Shown here in pieces: positions 1-8,238 of a stretch of DNA of 64,000 bases. Both the position numbers and the translations under genes were made by a program. The stretch is from Sinisalibacter aestuarii (GTDB taxonomy: Bacteria; Pseudomonadota; Alphaproteobacteria; Rhodobacterales; Rhodobacteraceae): NCBI RefSeq assembly GCF_027923545.1, contig NZ_BROH01000014.1:1-64000 (forward strand), written 5' to 3'. The notes beneath the pieces were generated by a model. The model did not search any database. It worked only from the letters and a program-made list of their open reading frames with translations, and was not told the DNA's origin. The number at the start of each line of letters is the position of its first letter. Position 1 is the first letter of the stretch.

Positions 1-1284
1 ACTGCGCTCGGGTGTCGGAAAGAGCGTGATCGGCACGCCCCAGGGGACTTCCCGACCTGTCTTTCCGAGCGGGGTGCGGTGAAAGGTGGCGAGATCGGTG
101 AAGTTGTGGTTCGTGATTGCGGCCTTGCGGCTGCGCGCCCCTGTGTTCCCGGGATGCTGCGCCATGAAATGCGCCCGCGCCCCGAAAGCTTCCGAGATCA
201 GGTTGATCCCGGAAGTGGCGGAGATGTTGCGGATTTCGGCCGCGATGTCGTCAAGCGCCGTCTGGGTGCGGGCATAGACGGCCACGGTCATGTGGTGCTC
301 GCCGAAGATCAGGCGTTTGGATTCCAGATCGTCCTGCGCGAGTTCCAGTTCCTGGGCGAGACTGACGGCTCCGTCATTGGCGGCCTGCATTAGCCGCAGC
401 TGCCGCTTGATCCGGCCCGCCATGATGTTGGCGTTGATCGGCACAAAAGAGTGCGTGACCACCATGTCGACGGGCAGATTCAACTCGTCGAGCATCAGGC
501 TATCGGTCTTGGCCGGGTAGTTCTTCACCGCAAAGATCGCCCCGAGCTTGTCGCCGACGGCACCGTCCGAGAGTGCGATGGTCGTGCCGCGGAAGGTGAC
601 GCGCGTATTGGCTACGTCCTCGGCGATCACACCGAGGCGCGACCGGGGGAAAAGCGGGGACTCCTCGCCCGTGTTGAGTGAACCGAGGAAGCCCAGAAGC
701 TCGCCGGTGCTTGCGGCCAGCGGGCGGGGCTTCAGCTCATCGAAGGAGGACAGCAGAAACCCCACAACCTCGTCGAGCTTGCGCAAGCGGCGGGTGGTGT
801 CGGCCGCATGTCGCGAGCGAGACGCCCCCAGACCGAAGGGCAGACGGCTGCTCGCCTCGGGGCGCTTCAGCACGGTCAGAGTCAGCGTCTTGTCGCGCAA
901 ACTCGCGCGGCCGAGATGCGCGTGCCATCGTTTGTCGACGGCGGCCGCAAACCCTTCGCCCGGAACGGGCGGCAGGGTCACGTCGACCGCTTTCGAGACC
1001 TTGTGCAAGTAGAATGAGAACTCGGTCCCGACCTGCGCCACGATGCCAGCCAGCAACCCTCCGATCCGGTCGAGATGCCCGTCCTCGCTCGTGGTGCTGT
1101 TCACCCCCTCGAGCCGGATGCATTGCATCAGCTCGTTGCCGCGTGTCCGGATCGTTCGGTCGTTCACGAGGCTCACATAAGGCAGCATCATTGAGAGCCG
1201 CTTCTCGCCCTTGACCCATGCGGGTAGCGCGGTCAGCGGATCGATGGCGTTCTCAATCTCATCGGCAATTCCATCACGGGGCAT
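1..1284 (-). CDS. virB4: VirB4-type type IV secretion ATPase, partial (C-terminal part off the left edge)
   Basis: This is the first ~428 codons of the inner-membrane ATPase that powers assembly of a VirB-type conjugation machine; it reads leftward out of the window. The visible part is the VirB4/TrbE/CagE amino-terminal domain, with typical stretches such as AIFAVKNYPAKT and VDMVVTHSFVPINANIM about two thirds along. The family is usually near 800 residues, so the Walker A and B nucleotide-binding motifs should lie just past the edge and cannot be checked. The ATG at 1284 was chosen because GGAGG lies nine bases upstream and the gene then overlaps the end of virB3 by 11 bases, as expected in a coupled virB operon. 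No stop or frameshift is seen in the visible part. Confidence 0.93.
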   Translation of the reverse strand, partial: MPRDGIADEIENAIDPLTALPAWVKGEKRLSMMLPYVSLVNDRTIRTRGNELMQCIRLEGVNSTTSEDGHLDRIGGLLAGIVAQVGTEFSFYLHKVSKAVDVTLPPVPGEGFAAAVDKRWHAHLGRASLRDKTLTLTVLKRPEASSRLPFGLGASRSRHAADTTRRLRKLDEVVGFLLSSFDELKPRPLAASTGELLGFLGSLNTGEESPLFPRSRLGVIAEDVANTRVTFRGTTIALSDGAVGDKLGAIFAVKNYPAKTDSLMLDELNLPVDMVVTHSFVPINANIMAGRIKRQLRLMQAANDGAVSLAQELELAQDDLESKRLIFGEHHMTVAVYARTQTALDDIAAEIRNISATSGINLISEAFGARAHFMAQHPGNTGARSRKAAITNHNFTDLATFHRTPLGKTGREVPWGVPITLFPTPERS

Positions 1285-1552
1285 AGCTGTCGCCTCCATG
1301 CAGCTTGCGGTTCGTCGTGGGCGGGGTTTCCTGCAGGGTGATCACCAGGACATCGAGGAAGTTCGGATCCCAGTCCGCGGCCTTCCAGAGCGCCGGCCAG
1401 GCCAGCCCCGCGAAAACAGCCACCACCCAGCTCTGCACCCAGAGGAACAGAAGCGTCGAGCCGAAGAGCCAGACCATGGCGTACATGATCGGCAAGCCCA
1501 TCAGCTTGGGTGGCCTGAGAAGGCCGATGAACACGCGGGACTGGTCAGCCAT
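1274..1552 (-). CDS. virB3: VirB3 inner-membrane T4SS component
   Basis: A 92-residue protein of the right size and position for VirB3, the small inner-membrane partner of VirB4. One long hydrophobic region (residues ~16-50) carries two closely spaced membrane segments, preceded by a short basic cytoplasmic start containing LLRPPKLMGLP, a typical VirB3 feature. The ATG at 1552 is preferred over an upstream TTG at 1558. Its stop overlaps the virB4 start, and virB2 lies 21 bases upstream on the same strand. The family assignment rests on both sequence style and strict virB1-2-3-4 gene order. Confidence 0.9.
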   Translation of the reverse strand: MADQSRVFIGLLRPPKLMGLPIMYAMVWLFGSTLLFLWVQSWVVAVFAGLAWPALWKAADWDPNFLDVLVITLQETPPTTNRKLHGGDSYAP

Positions 1553-1573
1553 GGCCAAGAACTCCGGGATTGC

Positions 1574-1888
1574 TCAGGTGGTCCAGATGGCGGCGACGAT
1601 GGTGGGTGCTGCGGCGATGCCCGCGATTGCAACCACGACCCAAAGCGCCTGACGAAAGTCGAGGATGCCAAAGAGCCAGGAAAGAAACACACCGATCAGT
1701 GCGAGCGTGCCAATCACGATGCCCAAGGGACCGGTGATCGCATCGACAATGCCTTGAAGCAGGGTCTGTACCGGCGAGAGGTCGATGCTTTGCGCAAGCG
1801 CTGGACCCGCCAGCACGATAAGGGCCGTCGCGCCGAGCGCGACGATCGCCCGCGTGCGGAGCACGCTTTGACGTTTCCTCGATGTCAT
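1574..1888 (-). CDS. virB2: VirB2 pilin subunit
   Basis: A 104-residue pro-pilin. It has a long Sec-type signal peptide ending in GPALAQS, followed by a short linker and two hydrophobic helices (roughly residues 47-70 and 78-100) joined by a short loop, which is the VirB2/TrbC architecture. The mature protein would assemble into the conjugative pilus. The ATG at 1888 has AGGAG eight bases before it and overlaps the last bases of virB1 as ATGA, so translation is probably coupled. Nothing unusual is seen. Confidence 0.92.
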   Translation of the reverse strand: MTSRKRQSVLRTRAIVALGATALIVLAGPALAQSIDLSPVQTLLQGIVDAITGPLGIVIGTLALIGVFLSWLFGILDFRQALWVVVAIAGIAAAPTIVAAIWTT

Positions 1889-2568
1889 GAAAGATCTCCT
1901 CTGAGCCGCTCAAACACGGCAGTCACACGGGCCACATGCCCTTGGGTTTCTCGAAAAGGGGGGATGCCGCCGTGGCGTGTGACCGCCTCAGGGCCAGCGT
2001 TGTACGCGGCAAGGGCCAGAGAACCCTCACCGAACTGGTCGAGCATCATCAGCAAGTAGCGGGCTGATCCGTCGAGGTTCTGCGCAATGTCATGTGGGTC
2101 CACGCCGAGGTCGCGGGCGGTATCCGGCATAAGCTGGCCAAGGCCTATGGCACCGACAGGGCTACGTGCAGCCGGATTGTATGCGCTCTCGACTTCGATA
2201 TTGGCCCGGTAAAGGAGCGCCCAATCAGTGACTGAAAGCCCTGCGCGACGCAGCGCACCATGCCCGGCATACCGCAGAGCCGTGGTCTCGATCGCATGGA
2301 GGATTTCTGGGGTGGCGCGGGCGGCGGATCGAGCCGGGATCGCTGTCTCGCTCGTTGCGTCAGGAACGCGAGGTTCTGCGAAGAGAAAAAGGCGCCCGTT
2401 TGCCTCTTGAGAAGAGGAAATCAATTGGCCGTCTGGGCCAACCGAAAAGATGAAACCGTCGGCCAGGGCCGGGGGCGCGGAACAAACGCCTGTACCCAAA
2501 GCAACGACGAGCGCAGTCGCGCGGTCAGCTGCCTTTGACCGGAGGCGCGGCGTGGCGCTCGCGGCCAC
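1885..2568 (-). CDS. virB1: VirB1-type lytic transglycosylase
   Basis: A periplasmic peptidoglycan-cleaving enzyme that opens the wall for the secretion channel. The SLT domain is clear: the catalytic Glu sits in ANIEVESAYNP, followed by GAIGLGQLMPDTA and AAYNAGPEAV. A signal peptide (TALVVALGTGVCSAPPALA) precedes it. The start is uncertain because no ATG lies near the signal peptide. I give the GTG at 2568, which places the first ~14 codons inside the previous gene; a TTG at 2499 would make the signal peptide too short. Downstream it overlaps virB2 by four bases. The function call is firm; the start is not. Confidence 0.88.
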   Translation of the reverse strand: MAASATPRLRSKAADRATALVVALGTGVCSAPPALADGFIFSVGPDGQLISSSQEANGRLFLFAEPRVPDATSETAIPARSAARATPEILHAIETTALRYAGHGALRRAGLSVTDWALLYRANIEVESAYNPAARSPVGAIGLGQLMPDTARDLGVDPHDIAQNLDGSARYLLMMLDQFGEGSLALAAYNAGPEAVTRHGGIPPFRETQGHVARVTAVFERLRGDLS

Positions 2569-2851
2569 CTTCTTCAAGTGGGATGCTAGCGGTCGTACAG
2601 CCCATGTCGGCCAGGAAACTGACAAGGCCAACGATGGTTTTGAAGTCGCGGAGCTTGAGGACGCTTCGGCTGGTGACGAGCATCTTATCGTCACGCTCAT
2701 CAGTGGCGACGGCGCGGATGACCCACGAGCCGTACCAGCTGTTATGGCGCTTCTCTGCTCTCTCCTTGCAGACCACCTCAATGAGGTAGCCCTCGGCGAG
2801 CAAGCCGCGCAGTCCGTCTTCTGTAACCACATTCGGGGCTTCTTCAATCAT
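2525..2851 (-). CDS. Conserved-looking T4SS-leader protein of unknown function
   Basis: A 108-residue soluble protein that I do not recognise. It is the first gene of the leftward virB operon and overlaps virB1. It starts at an ATG (2851) with AAGGGAAGG just upstream. The sequence is mixed alpha/beta with many charged residues and a WYGSWVIRAVATDERDD stretch, and has no signal peptide, membrane segment or cysteine pattern. Its position between a shared promoter element and virB1 suggests a regulator or accessory factor for conjugation, but nothing in the protein shows that directly. A longer reading from 2926 would begin inside the promoter element and is unlikely. Confidence 0.75.
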   Translation of the reverse strand: MIEEAPNVVTEDGLRGLLAEGYLIEVVCKERAEKRHNSWYGSWVIRAVATDERDDKMLVTSRSVLKLRDFKTIVGLVSFLADMGCTTASIPLEEGGRERHAAPPVKGS

Positions 2852-2916
2852 GGCCTTCCCTTGGGTCCTTGTTCTGCCTGGGTGCAGTATCAGGCCCACG
2901 GGGTCGCAACACCGTG

Positions 2917-2947
2917 AGCGATACAAAACAACATTAATGATAGCAAG
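2917..2947 (-). promoter_or_regulatory. Shared 31-bp promoter element, copy 1 (virB operon)
   Basis: On the minus strand TTGCTA (2941-2946) is followed by a 17-base spacer and TATCGC (2918-2923), a plausible sigma70 promoter. The spacer contains the 8-base palindrome CATTAATG, a possible operator. The same 31 bases recur with one mismatch at 42928-42958 on the plus strand, in front of another plasmid-type gene. The copy here lies 65 bases upstream of the first gene of the virB operon. Confidence 0.7.
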
Positions 2948-3069
2948 ACAATAATAACGTGTTGACGAAGTTCGCCTTGCTCCGATAACGGTGATAGCCG
3001 ACAGAATGATAATCTTAAAGGCGGCAAAGGAGTTTTGCCCTGCGGCTGTTTATTGCGCGCAACGCACCG

Positions 3070-3324
3070 TTGCTGTTCGCGTTCCTGCTTGGAAGCATGC
3101 CGATAGCCGCGGCAGCAGATTGCGTACCTCCCGAACGACCGTTCTTGCCTCAGTCGCAAGACGACATGCGTGCCTACGCCGATCTGATCAGAAGCGATTT
3201 CGAGACCTACATTGCCGATGTGCAGGACTACTTTCGTTGTCTCGACGCCGAGCGCGCTCGCGCCTTTGTTGAGGCGAGGGAGGTCAGTGATGACTACGCC
3301 AGGTTCCTGAATGCTCTCGAGTAA
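3070..3324 (+). CDS. Small exported protein of the conjugation region
   Basis: An 84-residue protein with a signal peptide (LLFAFLLGSMPIAAAA) and a mature part of ~68 residues with two cysteines, one just after the cleavage site (DCVPP) and one in DYFRCLD. I do not recognise a named family. The start is unclear: a TTG at 3070 gives a short signal peptide, while a CTG at 3040 sits seven bases after a good AAAGGAG and would give a longer, basic-ended signal peptide. It diverges from the virB operon and is likely a periplasmic accessory protein of conjugation. A broken copy of its C-terminal half lies at 41806-41928. Confidence 0.7.
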   Translation: MLFAFLLGSMPIAAAADCVPPERPFLPQSQDDMRAYADLIRSDFETYIADVQDYFRCLDAERARAFVEAREVSDDYARFLNALE

Positions 3325-3570
3325 GCGACTACGGGTTTGTGCCGCCAGTAGAAATCAACCGTTAGACCAACGCTCCGTCAGTCTCTAACGCAATGATGTT
3401 TTTCAAGCGGGCGATCATGTCGTCACCGCTTGCGACATCCGCGCTCGCACATTCATTGATCGATTAGGATTTCAGCAGTTTGTTCAGACTTCTACGAAGA
3501 ATGTATGAAAAATTGGCCCACACGTTTTGGTGACTTGCCGACATTTTGTTTCAGCAATACAGCTTCAAAA

Positions 3571-3915
3571 ATGATGTACAGGATTCGGGCCTTTTTTGGG
3601 ATACTCCAGATTGCCTCCATATTGGTGGCAGTGACCCTGATGCCGTCCAATGCATCAGCCATGGTTTCGTGCTCTGTTGAACAACTCGCCCAGGAGTCTT
3701 CAAACGAGCGCCACCATCATGAAACGGACATTCCGGCTGCAGATATCGACCATGGAGCAGACCACTGTGCGTCACATATCTGCGTGGTCGGAGACTTCGT
3801 AGGTGCCGAAAGTTGCACAAAGCAGTCCGCTAATGTTTCCCTCCGGTCCTGGGATATTGCGTCCCTAGTCCGTTCGGCCACACCCGAAGGTTTGCGGCGC
3901 CCTCCTCGCGCCTGA
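3571..3915 (+). CDS. Small exported His/Cys protein at the head of the copper operon
   Basis: A secreted protein of ~114 residues. The ATG pair at 3571/3574 starts a good signal peptide ending in PSNASA; an in-frame ATG at 3505 would add 22 residues that spoil it. The mature protein has a histidine cluster (ERHHHETD), then HGADHCASHIC and one more cysteine, and ends in RRPPRA. This layout is shared with the proteins at 15879 and 20309, and such small His/Cys exported proteins commonly lead copper operons. Direct metal binding is inferred from the residues. It lies 60 bases upstream of a lipoprotein gene and the outer membrane factor. Confidence 0.7.
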   Translation: MMYRIRAFFGILQIASILVAVTLMPSNASAMVSCSVEQLAQESSNERHHHETDIPAADIDHGADHCASHICVVGDFVGAESCTKQSANVSLRSWDIASLVRSATPEGLRRPPRA

Positions 3916-3975
3916 TGCACCTGTAGCCGCAGTTTGACTGCGACCATCTGCATCTGACATTTCGAGGAAATCTAA

Positions 3976-4191
3976 GTGAAAATTCTGCTTGCGGCATCCT
4001 TGCCGCTGTTCGGGGCCGCCTGCTCGGCGCTTCCTGAACTTGAAACCGTGCCAGCGCTTACGGCGGCGGTTACATCGCCTGTGGTCGCGTCTGCGCAACC
4101 CGGGCCTGTTGTTGCTTACGCGGGCTACTCGGTCGGAGAACCGGCCGAATGGCGGACGCTGAATGATGAACAACGGGAGGGTGGCGAATGA
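3976..4191 (+). CDS. Small lipoprotein, unknown function
   Basis: A 71-residue protein starting at GTG, with GAGGA seven bases upstream. Its signal peptide ends in a lipobox (LFGAAC, Cys16), so it should be lipid-anchored. The remaining ~55 residues are rich in Ala, Val and Pro and look unstructured. The stop overlaps the start of the TolC-family gene by four bases, so the two are probably co-translated. I see no metal-binding motif. It may be an accessory of the outer membrane factor; no named family is recognised. Confidence 0.75.
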   Translation: MKILLAASLPLFGAACSALPELETVPALTAAVTSPVVASAQPGPVVAYAGYSVGEPAEWRTLNDEQREGGE

Positions 4192-5588
4192 AACTGCCTC
4201 TTCTCATGGGGTCCATGTTGCTGGTGTCCGCCTGCGCCAGTCCTGCCGTTCTTGAGCGCGCAAAACCAGATCGCGCGGGCTTTGGCAGTGTCGAGACGGG
4301 TGCACGCCAGGCTCTAGGGGCCACACCGATCTGGAACCTGTCTGCCGCGGACCTTGAGGAAACGCGCAAGAGGGTTCACGCCATGGTGCATGGTAAGACC
4401 GTCAGCGCCGACACCGCAGTGCAGGTTGCCCTGATAAACAGTCCCGCACTTCAAGCCAGCTTCGCTGAGCTAGGTCTGTCCTCAACTGACTTATGGGAAG
4501 TGGCTATGGGGCCGGTGCCCTCGATCGGTGTGTCAATCTCCGGGTTGGCTGGCGATGTCACTCGCACACTTGAGGCAACATTAATCAACTCCCTGCTCGA
4601 CGTGGCAACATCCGCACCGCGGACCCAACTTGCGGAGATTCGCTTCAGACAATCCGAACTTGCTGCGCTCGCCGACACGATAGACTTGGCCGTTGAAACC
4701 CGCCGGGCCTGGATTGAGGCGGTTGGCGCTTTCGAAGCCGCTGCACTGATCGCTCAAACTCAGGGCACTGCCGAGGCAGCGTCCGAACTTGCTGTGCAAC
4801 TGGGCCGTACCGGCGCGATGAGCAAGGCCGATCAAGCAAGAGAGCATGCCTTTACTGCTGAGCTTGCCGCCGAACGTGCAGCCGCCCAATTGGAGGCGCA
4901 ATTGGCCAAAGAAAAACTGCTTCGGCTGATGGGGCTTTGGGGTAGCGACACCACTGTATTCGTGCCGGACTCGCTGCCCGCCTTGCCTGGTGGCCCGCGC
5001 GTTGCAGGAAATATCGAACAGCTGGCACTGGCAAACCGCGTAGACCTGGCATCTGGAAAGCTGGAACTCGAGGCGCTCGCGCTGGACTACCGTCTGACCG
5101 GGCAAACCCGTATGGTCTCGGACGTCCAGTTGGTGGCTGGTTTCGACCTGGAACGTGCAGCCGGAGAAACCGAGGCCAATCCAGCGCTTGCTCTAGATTT
5201 CGAGATCCCGCTCTACGACACCGGTCCGCTGGTGTCGAAGCGTGGCCGCATGGCCTATCTGCAGGCAGCGAACAGGCTGGCCCAGCAGGCCGTCGATGCG
5301 CGTTCGGACGCACGCATGGCCTATAGGGCCATCACCGGTCGCCATAGCATCGCGCGGCATTGGCGCGACTCTGTTTTGCCTCTGCGACGCCAGATCGATG
5401 ACGAAGCGCTGCTGTCCTACAACGGCATGCTGACCTCGACCTTTGAATTGATCGCTGATGCCCAGGAGGGGCTCGCTTCGCGCCTCTCTGCCGCAGAAGC
5501 GAAACGTGACTACTGGCTTGCCGAAACAGACGCGACCGTGGCGATTTGGGGCGGGGCAATTACTCTGACCGGAGGTAGCGAAGAATGA
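4188..5588 (+). CDS. TolC/CusC-family outer membrane factor (lipoprotein)
   Basis: A 466-residue outer membrane efflux protein of the TolC/NodT family. It has a lipobox ending at Cys16 (LLVSAC), as in CusC and OprM, then the repeated helical layout of the family, with long Ala/Gln/Glu-rich helices around residues 180-250 and 370-450. Such proteins normally form the outer channel of a tripartite pump. Here there is no RND pump or membrane-fusion protein next to it; the next gene is a multicopper oxidase, which it overlaps. That recalls the pairing of CopA-type oxidases with an outer membrane protein, so export of periplasmic copper is the likely role. Confidence 0.88.
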   Translation: MKLPLLMGSMLLVSACASPAVLERAKPDRAGFGSVETGARQALGATPIWNLSAADLEETRKRVHAMVHGKTVSADTAVQVALINSPALQASFAELGLSSTDLWEVAMGPVPSIGVSISGLAGDVTRTLEATLINSLLDVATSAPRTQLAEIRFRQSELAALADTIDLAVETRRAWIEAVGAFEAAALIAQTQGTAEAASELAVQLGRTGAMSKADQAREHAFTAELAAERAAAQLEAQLAKEKLLRLMGLWGSDTTVFVPDSLPALPGGPRVAGNIEQLALANRVDLASGKLELEALALDYRLTGQTRMVSDVQLVAGFDLERAAGETEANPALALDFEIPLYDTGPLVSKRGRMAYLQAANRLAQQAVDARSDARMAYRAITGRHSIARHWRDSVLPLRRQIDDEALLSYNGMLTSTFELIADAQEGLASRLSAAEAKRDYWLAETDATVAIWGGAITLTGGSEE

Positions 5589-6952
5589 TGAACCGTCGTC
5601 AATTACTGGGCGCGGGATTGACCGCGAGCGCTGGAGCTGTGCTGGCGAACGCCGGGGCCGCGCAAACACGCTTTCGCGATCTGCCCGAGGCCGCCTTTAC
5701 CGACAGCCCCTATACACAAGTTCCCCCAAGGCCTTCGGATCGGTTCGACTACAACCCCGTTGTAACACTGAACGGATGGTCTTTGCCGTATCGCATGAAC
5801 GGAGATGTAAAGGAGTTCCACCTCGTTGCAGAGCCTGTTGAAAGGATTATGGCGGACGGGATGATTGCGCGGCTCTGGGGCTACAATGGCCAATCCACCG
5901 GACCCACAATCGAAGCGGTCGAAGGCGAGCGGGTGCGTATTTACGTAACCAACCGTCTTCCGGAACATACCAGCGTGCATTGGCACGGACTGATCCTGCC
6001 ATCGGGAATGGATGGAGTTGGTGGTTTGTCGCATCCCGGCATCCCGCCGGGTAAGACCTTCGTCTACGAGTTCGACCTCATCAAGTCCGGCACCTTCATG
6101 TACCACCCGCATGCGGACGAGATGGTACAGATGGCCATGGGCATGATGGGGCTCTTCATCGTGCATCCGCGCGACACGGCGTTCATGCCGGTGGACCGGG
6201 ATTTCGCGTTCCTCCTTGCGGCCTATGACATCGACCCGGGGACCTACATCCCGCGCGTGGCCGAGATGACCAATTTCAACATGTGGACCTGGAACAGCCG
6301 GATCTTCCCGGACATCGATCCTCTGGTGGTCAACAAGGGGGACCGCGTCCGTGTGCGTTGTGGCAACCTGACGATGACCAACCACCCAATTCACATGCAT
6401 GGCTATGACTTTCAGGTCACCTGTACTGACGGAGGCTGGGTGCCGGAAAGTGCCCGTTGGCCCGAGGTCTCGATCGACATTCCTGTAGGCGCCATGCGCG
6501 CCTACGAGTTCGACGCGATTCACGAAGGTGACTGGGCGATCCACTGCCACAAGTCGCACCACACCATGAATGCTATGGGCCACGACATCCCTACATTTAT
6601 TGGCGCCGACAAGTCCCGCCTGACCCAAATGATCCGCCGCCAGCAGCCTGGCTACATGCCGATGGGCACGGCGGGTATGGCGGATATGGGCGAGATGTCG
6701 ATGGAGATCCCCGAGAACACCGTGCCGATGATGACCGGATGGGGGCCGCATGGCCCATTGGAAATGGGTGGCATGTTTAGCGTGGTGAAGGTTCGCGAGG
6801 GCATCGACCGCGACGATTACAGCGATCCTGGCTGGTACGACAACCCGCCCGGAACACAGGCCTACGAATGGACGGGCGAGCTGCCCGAACATGCATACAA
6901 CACCAGTCCGAAAACCGTGATCACGCCGCGCGGCGGCGTGCGGCAGGGCTGA
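5585..6952 (+). CDS. Multicopper oxidase, CopA-like, with Met-rich C-terminus
   Basis: A 455-residue secreted multicopper oxidase, probably oxidising Cu(I) in the periplasm. The Tat-type leader starts MNRRQLLGAG. The copper ligand motifs are complete: HWHG at 132-135, HPH at 174-176, HPIHMHG at 267-273 and the type-1/type-3 cluster HCHKSHHTMNAM from 320. A methionine-rich tail follows (about residues 355-405, for example GMADMGEMSMEI), typical of copper-resistance oxidases. Only two cupredoxin-like blocks are obvious, so it is shorter than PcoA (~600). It overlaps the upstream outer membrane factor (ATG 5585 or 5588) and is followed by a cupredoxin and a CusF-like protein. Confidence 0.93.
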   Translation: MMNRRQLLGAGLTASAGAVLANAGAAQTRFRDLPEAAFTDSPYTQVPPRPSDRFDYNPVVTLNGWSLPYRMNGDVKEFHLVAEPVERIMADGMIARLWGYNGQSTGPTIEAVEGERVRIYVTNRLPEHTSVHWHGLILPSGMDGVGGLSHPGIPPGKTFVYEFDLIKSGTFMYHPHADEMVQMAMGMMGLFIVHPRDTAFMPVDRDFAFLLAAYDIDPGTYIPRVAEMTNFNMWTWNSRIFPDIDPLVVNKGDRVRVRCGNLTMTNHPIHMHGYDFQVTCTDGGWVPESARWPEVSIDIPVGAMRAYEFDAIHEGDWAIHCHKSHHTMNAMGHDIPTFIGADKSRLTQMIRRQQPGYMPMGTAGMADMGEMSMEIPENTVPMMTGWGPHGPLEMGGMFSVVKVREGIDRDDYSDPGWYDNPPGTQAYEWTGELPEHAYNTSPKTVITPRGGVRQG

Positions 6953-6978
6953 TGCCAGAGCACAGGAGAAACACGCTC

Positions 6979-7455
6979 ATGAAAACTGCACTTTTGACAT
7001 TGGGGCTGGCCCTGATTCCCGCCCTCGCAATTGCGGACGCCGGGCACGGCAACGGTCAAATGGCCATCGGCATGCCTGCGATGCATGGCCATGAACCCAC
7101 GCGAACCATCGATGTGATAATGCGTGAGGACTACGACAAGGACGCACCGTTCGTCTTCGAACCCTCCTCGGAAATGACTTTTTCTGAGGGTGAAACCGTG
7201 CGCCTGCGCATCACGAACATGGGTGAGGAAACCCACGAGTTCGTGATGGATTCGATGGCACAAAACGCTGAACACAAAGAGCTGATGGCCAAGTTCCCTG
7301 AGATGGAACATGACGACCCTAACGCTGTGCGCCTTGAACCAGGTGAAGAGGCGGAGATCCTTTGGACTTTCAACAAGGCCGGCAACTTCGAATTCGCCTG
7401 CCTGCTGCCCGGCCACTATGAAGGCGGCATGCACGGCGCCCTTACTGTCAACTGA
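6979..7455 (+). CDS. Plastocyanin-like cupredoxin
   Basis: A 158-residue periplasmic blue-copper protein. It starts at ATG 6979 with AGGAGA upstream and has a signal peptide ending in LAIADA. The type-1 copper site is visible: a His in EETHEFVMD and the C-terminal CLLPGHYEGGM (Cys-x4-His-x4-Met). A short His/Met-rich segment (residues ~22-37) follows the signal peptide and may bind extra copper. Lying directly after the multicopper oxidase, it is a natural electron or copper carrier for that enzyme. Known relatives are often annotated as plastocyanin/azurin-family copper-binding proteins. Confidence 0.92.
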   Translation: MKTALLTLGLALIPALAIADAGHGNGQMAIGMPAMHGHEPTRTIDVIMREDYDKDAPFVFEPSSEMTFSEGETVRLRITNMGEETHEFVMDSMAQNAEHKELMAKFPEMEHDDPNAVRLEPGEEAEILWTFNKAGNFEFACLLPGHYEGGMHGALTVN

Positions 7456-7478
7456 TCTCAAATCAAAGGAAACCAATC

Positions 7479-7766
7479 ATGACCAAATTTTTGACGCTCG
7501 CCGCTGCCCTTCTGATGACCGCTGGAACTGCAATTGCTGCTAGCGATAGTGCCATGTCCTCGGGCACGGTGACCAAGATCGATGCCAAGTGGAACAAGAT
7601 TACTGTCGACCATGGCCCGCTGGAAAACCTCGACATGCCAGCAATGAAAATGGTCTTCGTTCTCGCCGATCCCGCGATGCTGGAAGGGCTGAGTGAAGGC
7701 GCACAGATCAACTTCGTTGCCGACCGTGTGAATGGCAAGCTGACTATTACAGAGCTGGTGCAGTAA
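7479..7766 (+). CDS. CusF-like periplasmic copper-binding protein
   Basis: A 95-residue protein with a signal peptide (MTAGTAIAA) and a single CusF/OB-like domain. The Cu(I) site pattern is present as His in TVDHGPLENL followed by MPAMKM, matching the His-Met-Met ligands of CusF; the capping Trp of CusF is not in its usual place. It should carry Cu(I) in the periplasm. It is the last gene of the operon beginning near 3.5 kb and is followed by a strong hairpin terminator. No CusA/CusB pump is nearby, so it more likely serves the oxidase or the outer membrane factor. Confidence 0.92.
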   Translation: MTKFLTLAAALLMTAGTAIAASDSAMSSGTVTKIDAKWNKITVDHGPLENLDMPAMKMVFVLADPAMLEGLSEGAQINFVADRVNGKLTITELVQ

Positions 7767-7773
7767 CTACAGG

Positions 7774-7806
7774 TCGCGCGCCCTGTCTCGCAGGGCGCGC
7801 GATTTC
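7774..7806. terminator. Hairpin terminator between cusF-like gene and cueR
   Basis: A perfect 12-bp inverted repeat (TCGCGCGCCCTG with its complement, 5-base loop) at 7774-7802 is followed by TTT. It lies between two convergent genes and should end transcription from the left; it may also work from the right. Confidence 0.85.
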
Positions 7807-7821
7807 ATTCGTCGTCGGAGA

Positions 7822-8226
7822 TCATGAGAAAGTTGCGTCGTCTACGACAGAAAGATCCGCAAGAATTGGACAATCCGGTCGGTGATCGCCAGCACACTGG
7901 TGCACGAGAGACGAAAGAGTTTCTTTCATCGACATGAGTTTAGAGATCTTTTCATCAATCTGGCGCAGGTGCACCTCTGCGACGGCCTTTACCTGCGCAC
8001 TTTCTCGATTGTCATCGTTATAGAGCGCCAAAAGCGTACGGCAGTCTTCGATTGTAAATCCCAAGGCTCGCGCTCGTCCGATGAATGCCAGCTTATGAAA
8101 ATCGATCTCTCTGAAGCTTCGATACCCGTTTGCAGCGCGCAAAGGTGTTACTAGACCGATATCCTCATAGTAGCGAATGGTCTTGGCCGGCACTCCTGAC
8201 CGCTCGGCAACATCACCAATGTTCAT
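7822..8226 (-). CDS. cueR: CueR-type MerR-family copper(I) regulator
   Basis: A 134-residue MerR-family activator. The N-terminal winged helix starts MNIGDVAERSGVPAKTIRYY, followed by a dimerisation helix and a C-terminal metal loop with Cys111-x7-Cys119 (CAGDHRPDC). Ser76 stands where CueR has Ser77 and Zn/Hg regulators have Cys; together with the two-Cys loop this predicts a monovalent metal (Cu+, Ag+) sensor. It follows copA on the same strand by 12 bases, so it is probably autoregulated through the copA promoter. CueR-like boxes occur at 10774, 10854, 17399 and 25751. Confidence 0.95.
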   Translation of the reverse strand: MNIGDVAERSGVPAKTIRYYEDIGLVTPLRAANGYRSFREIDFHKLAFIGRARALGFTIEDCRTLLALYNDDNRESAQVKAVAEVHLRQIDEKISKLMSMKETLSSLVHQCAGDHRPDCPILADLSVVDDATFS

Positions 8227-8238
8227 TTCTGCCTCCTC

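Noticed and set aside
1885-2847. A 320-codon reading of virB1 starting at 2847
   Set aside because: Its first ~90 residues are the shadow of the upstream 108-residue gene; the signal peptide marks the real start region.
2890-3159. An 89-codon minus-strand frame upstream of the virB operon
   Set aside because: It covers the shared promoter element and the divergent gene; its apparent similarity to a frame at 42871 comes from the repeated promoter DNA, not from protein.
5603-6892. A 429-codon open frame on the minus strand across the multicopper oxidase gene
   Set aside because: It is antisense to a gene with complete copper motifs; its sequence is His/Arg/Val-rich in the way antisense frames of GC-rich genes are, and it has no recognisable domain.
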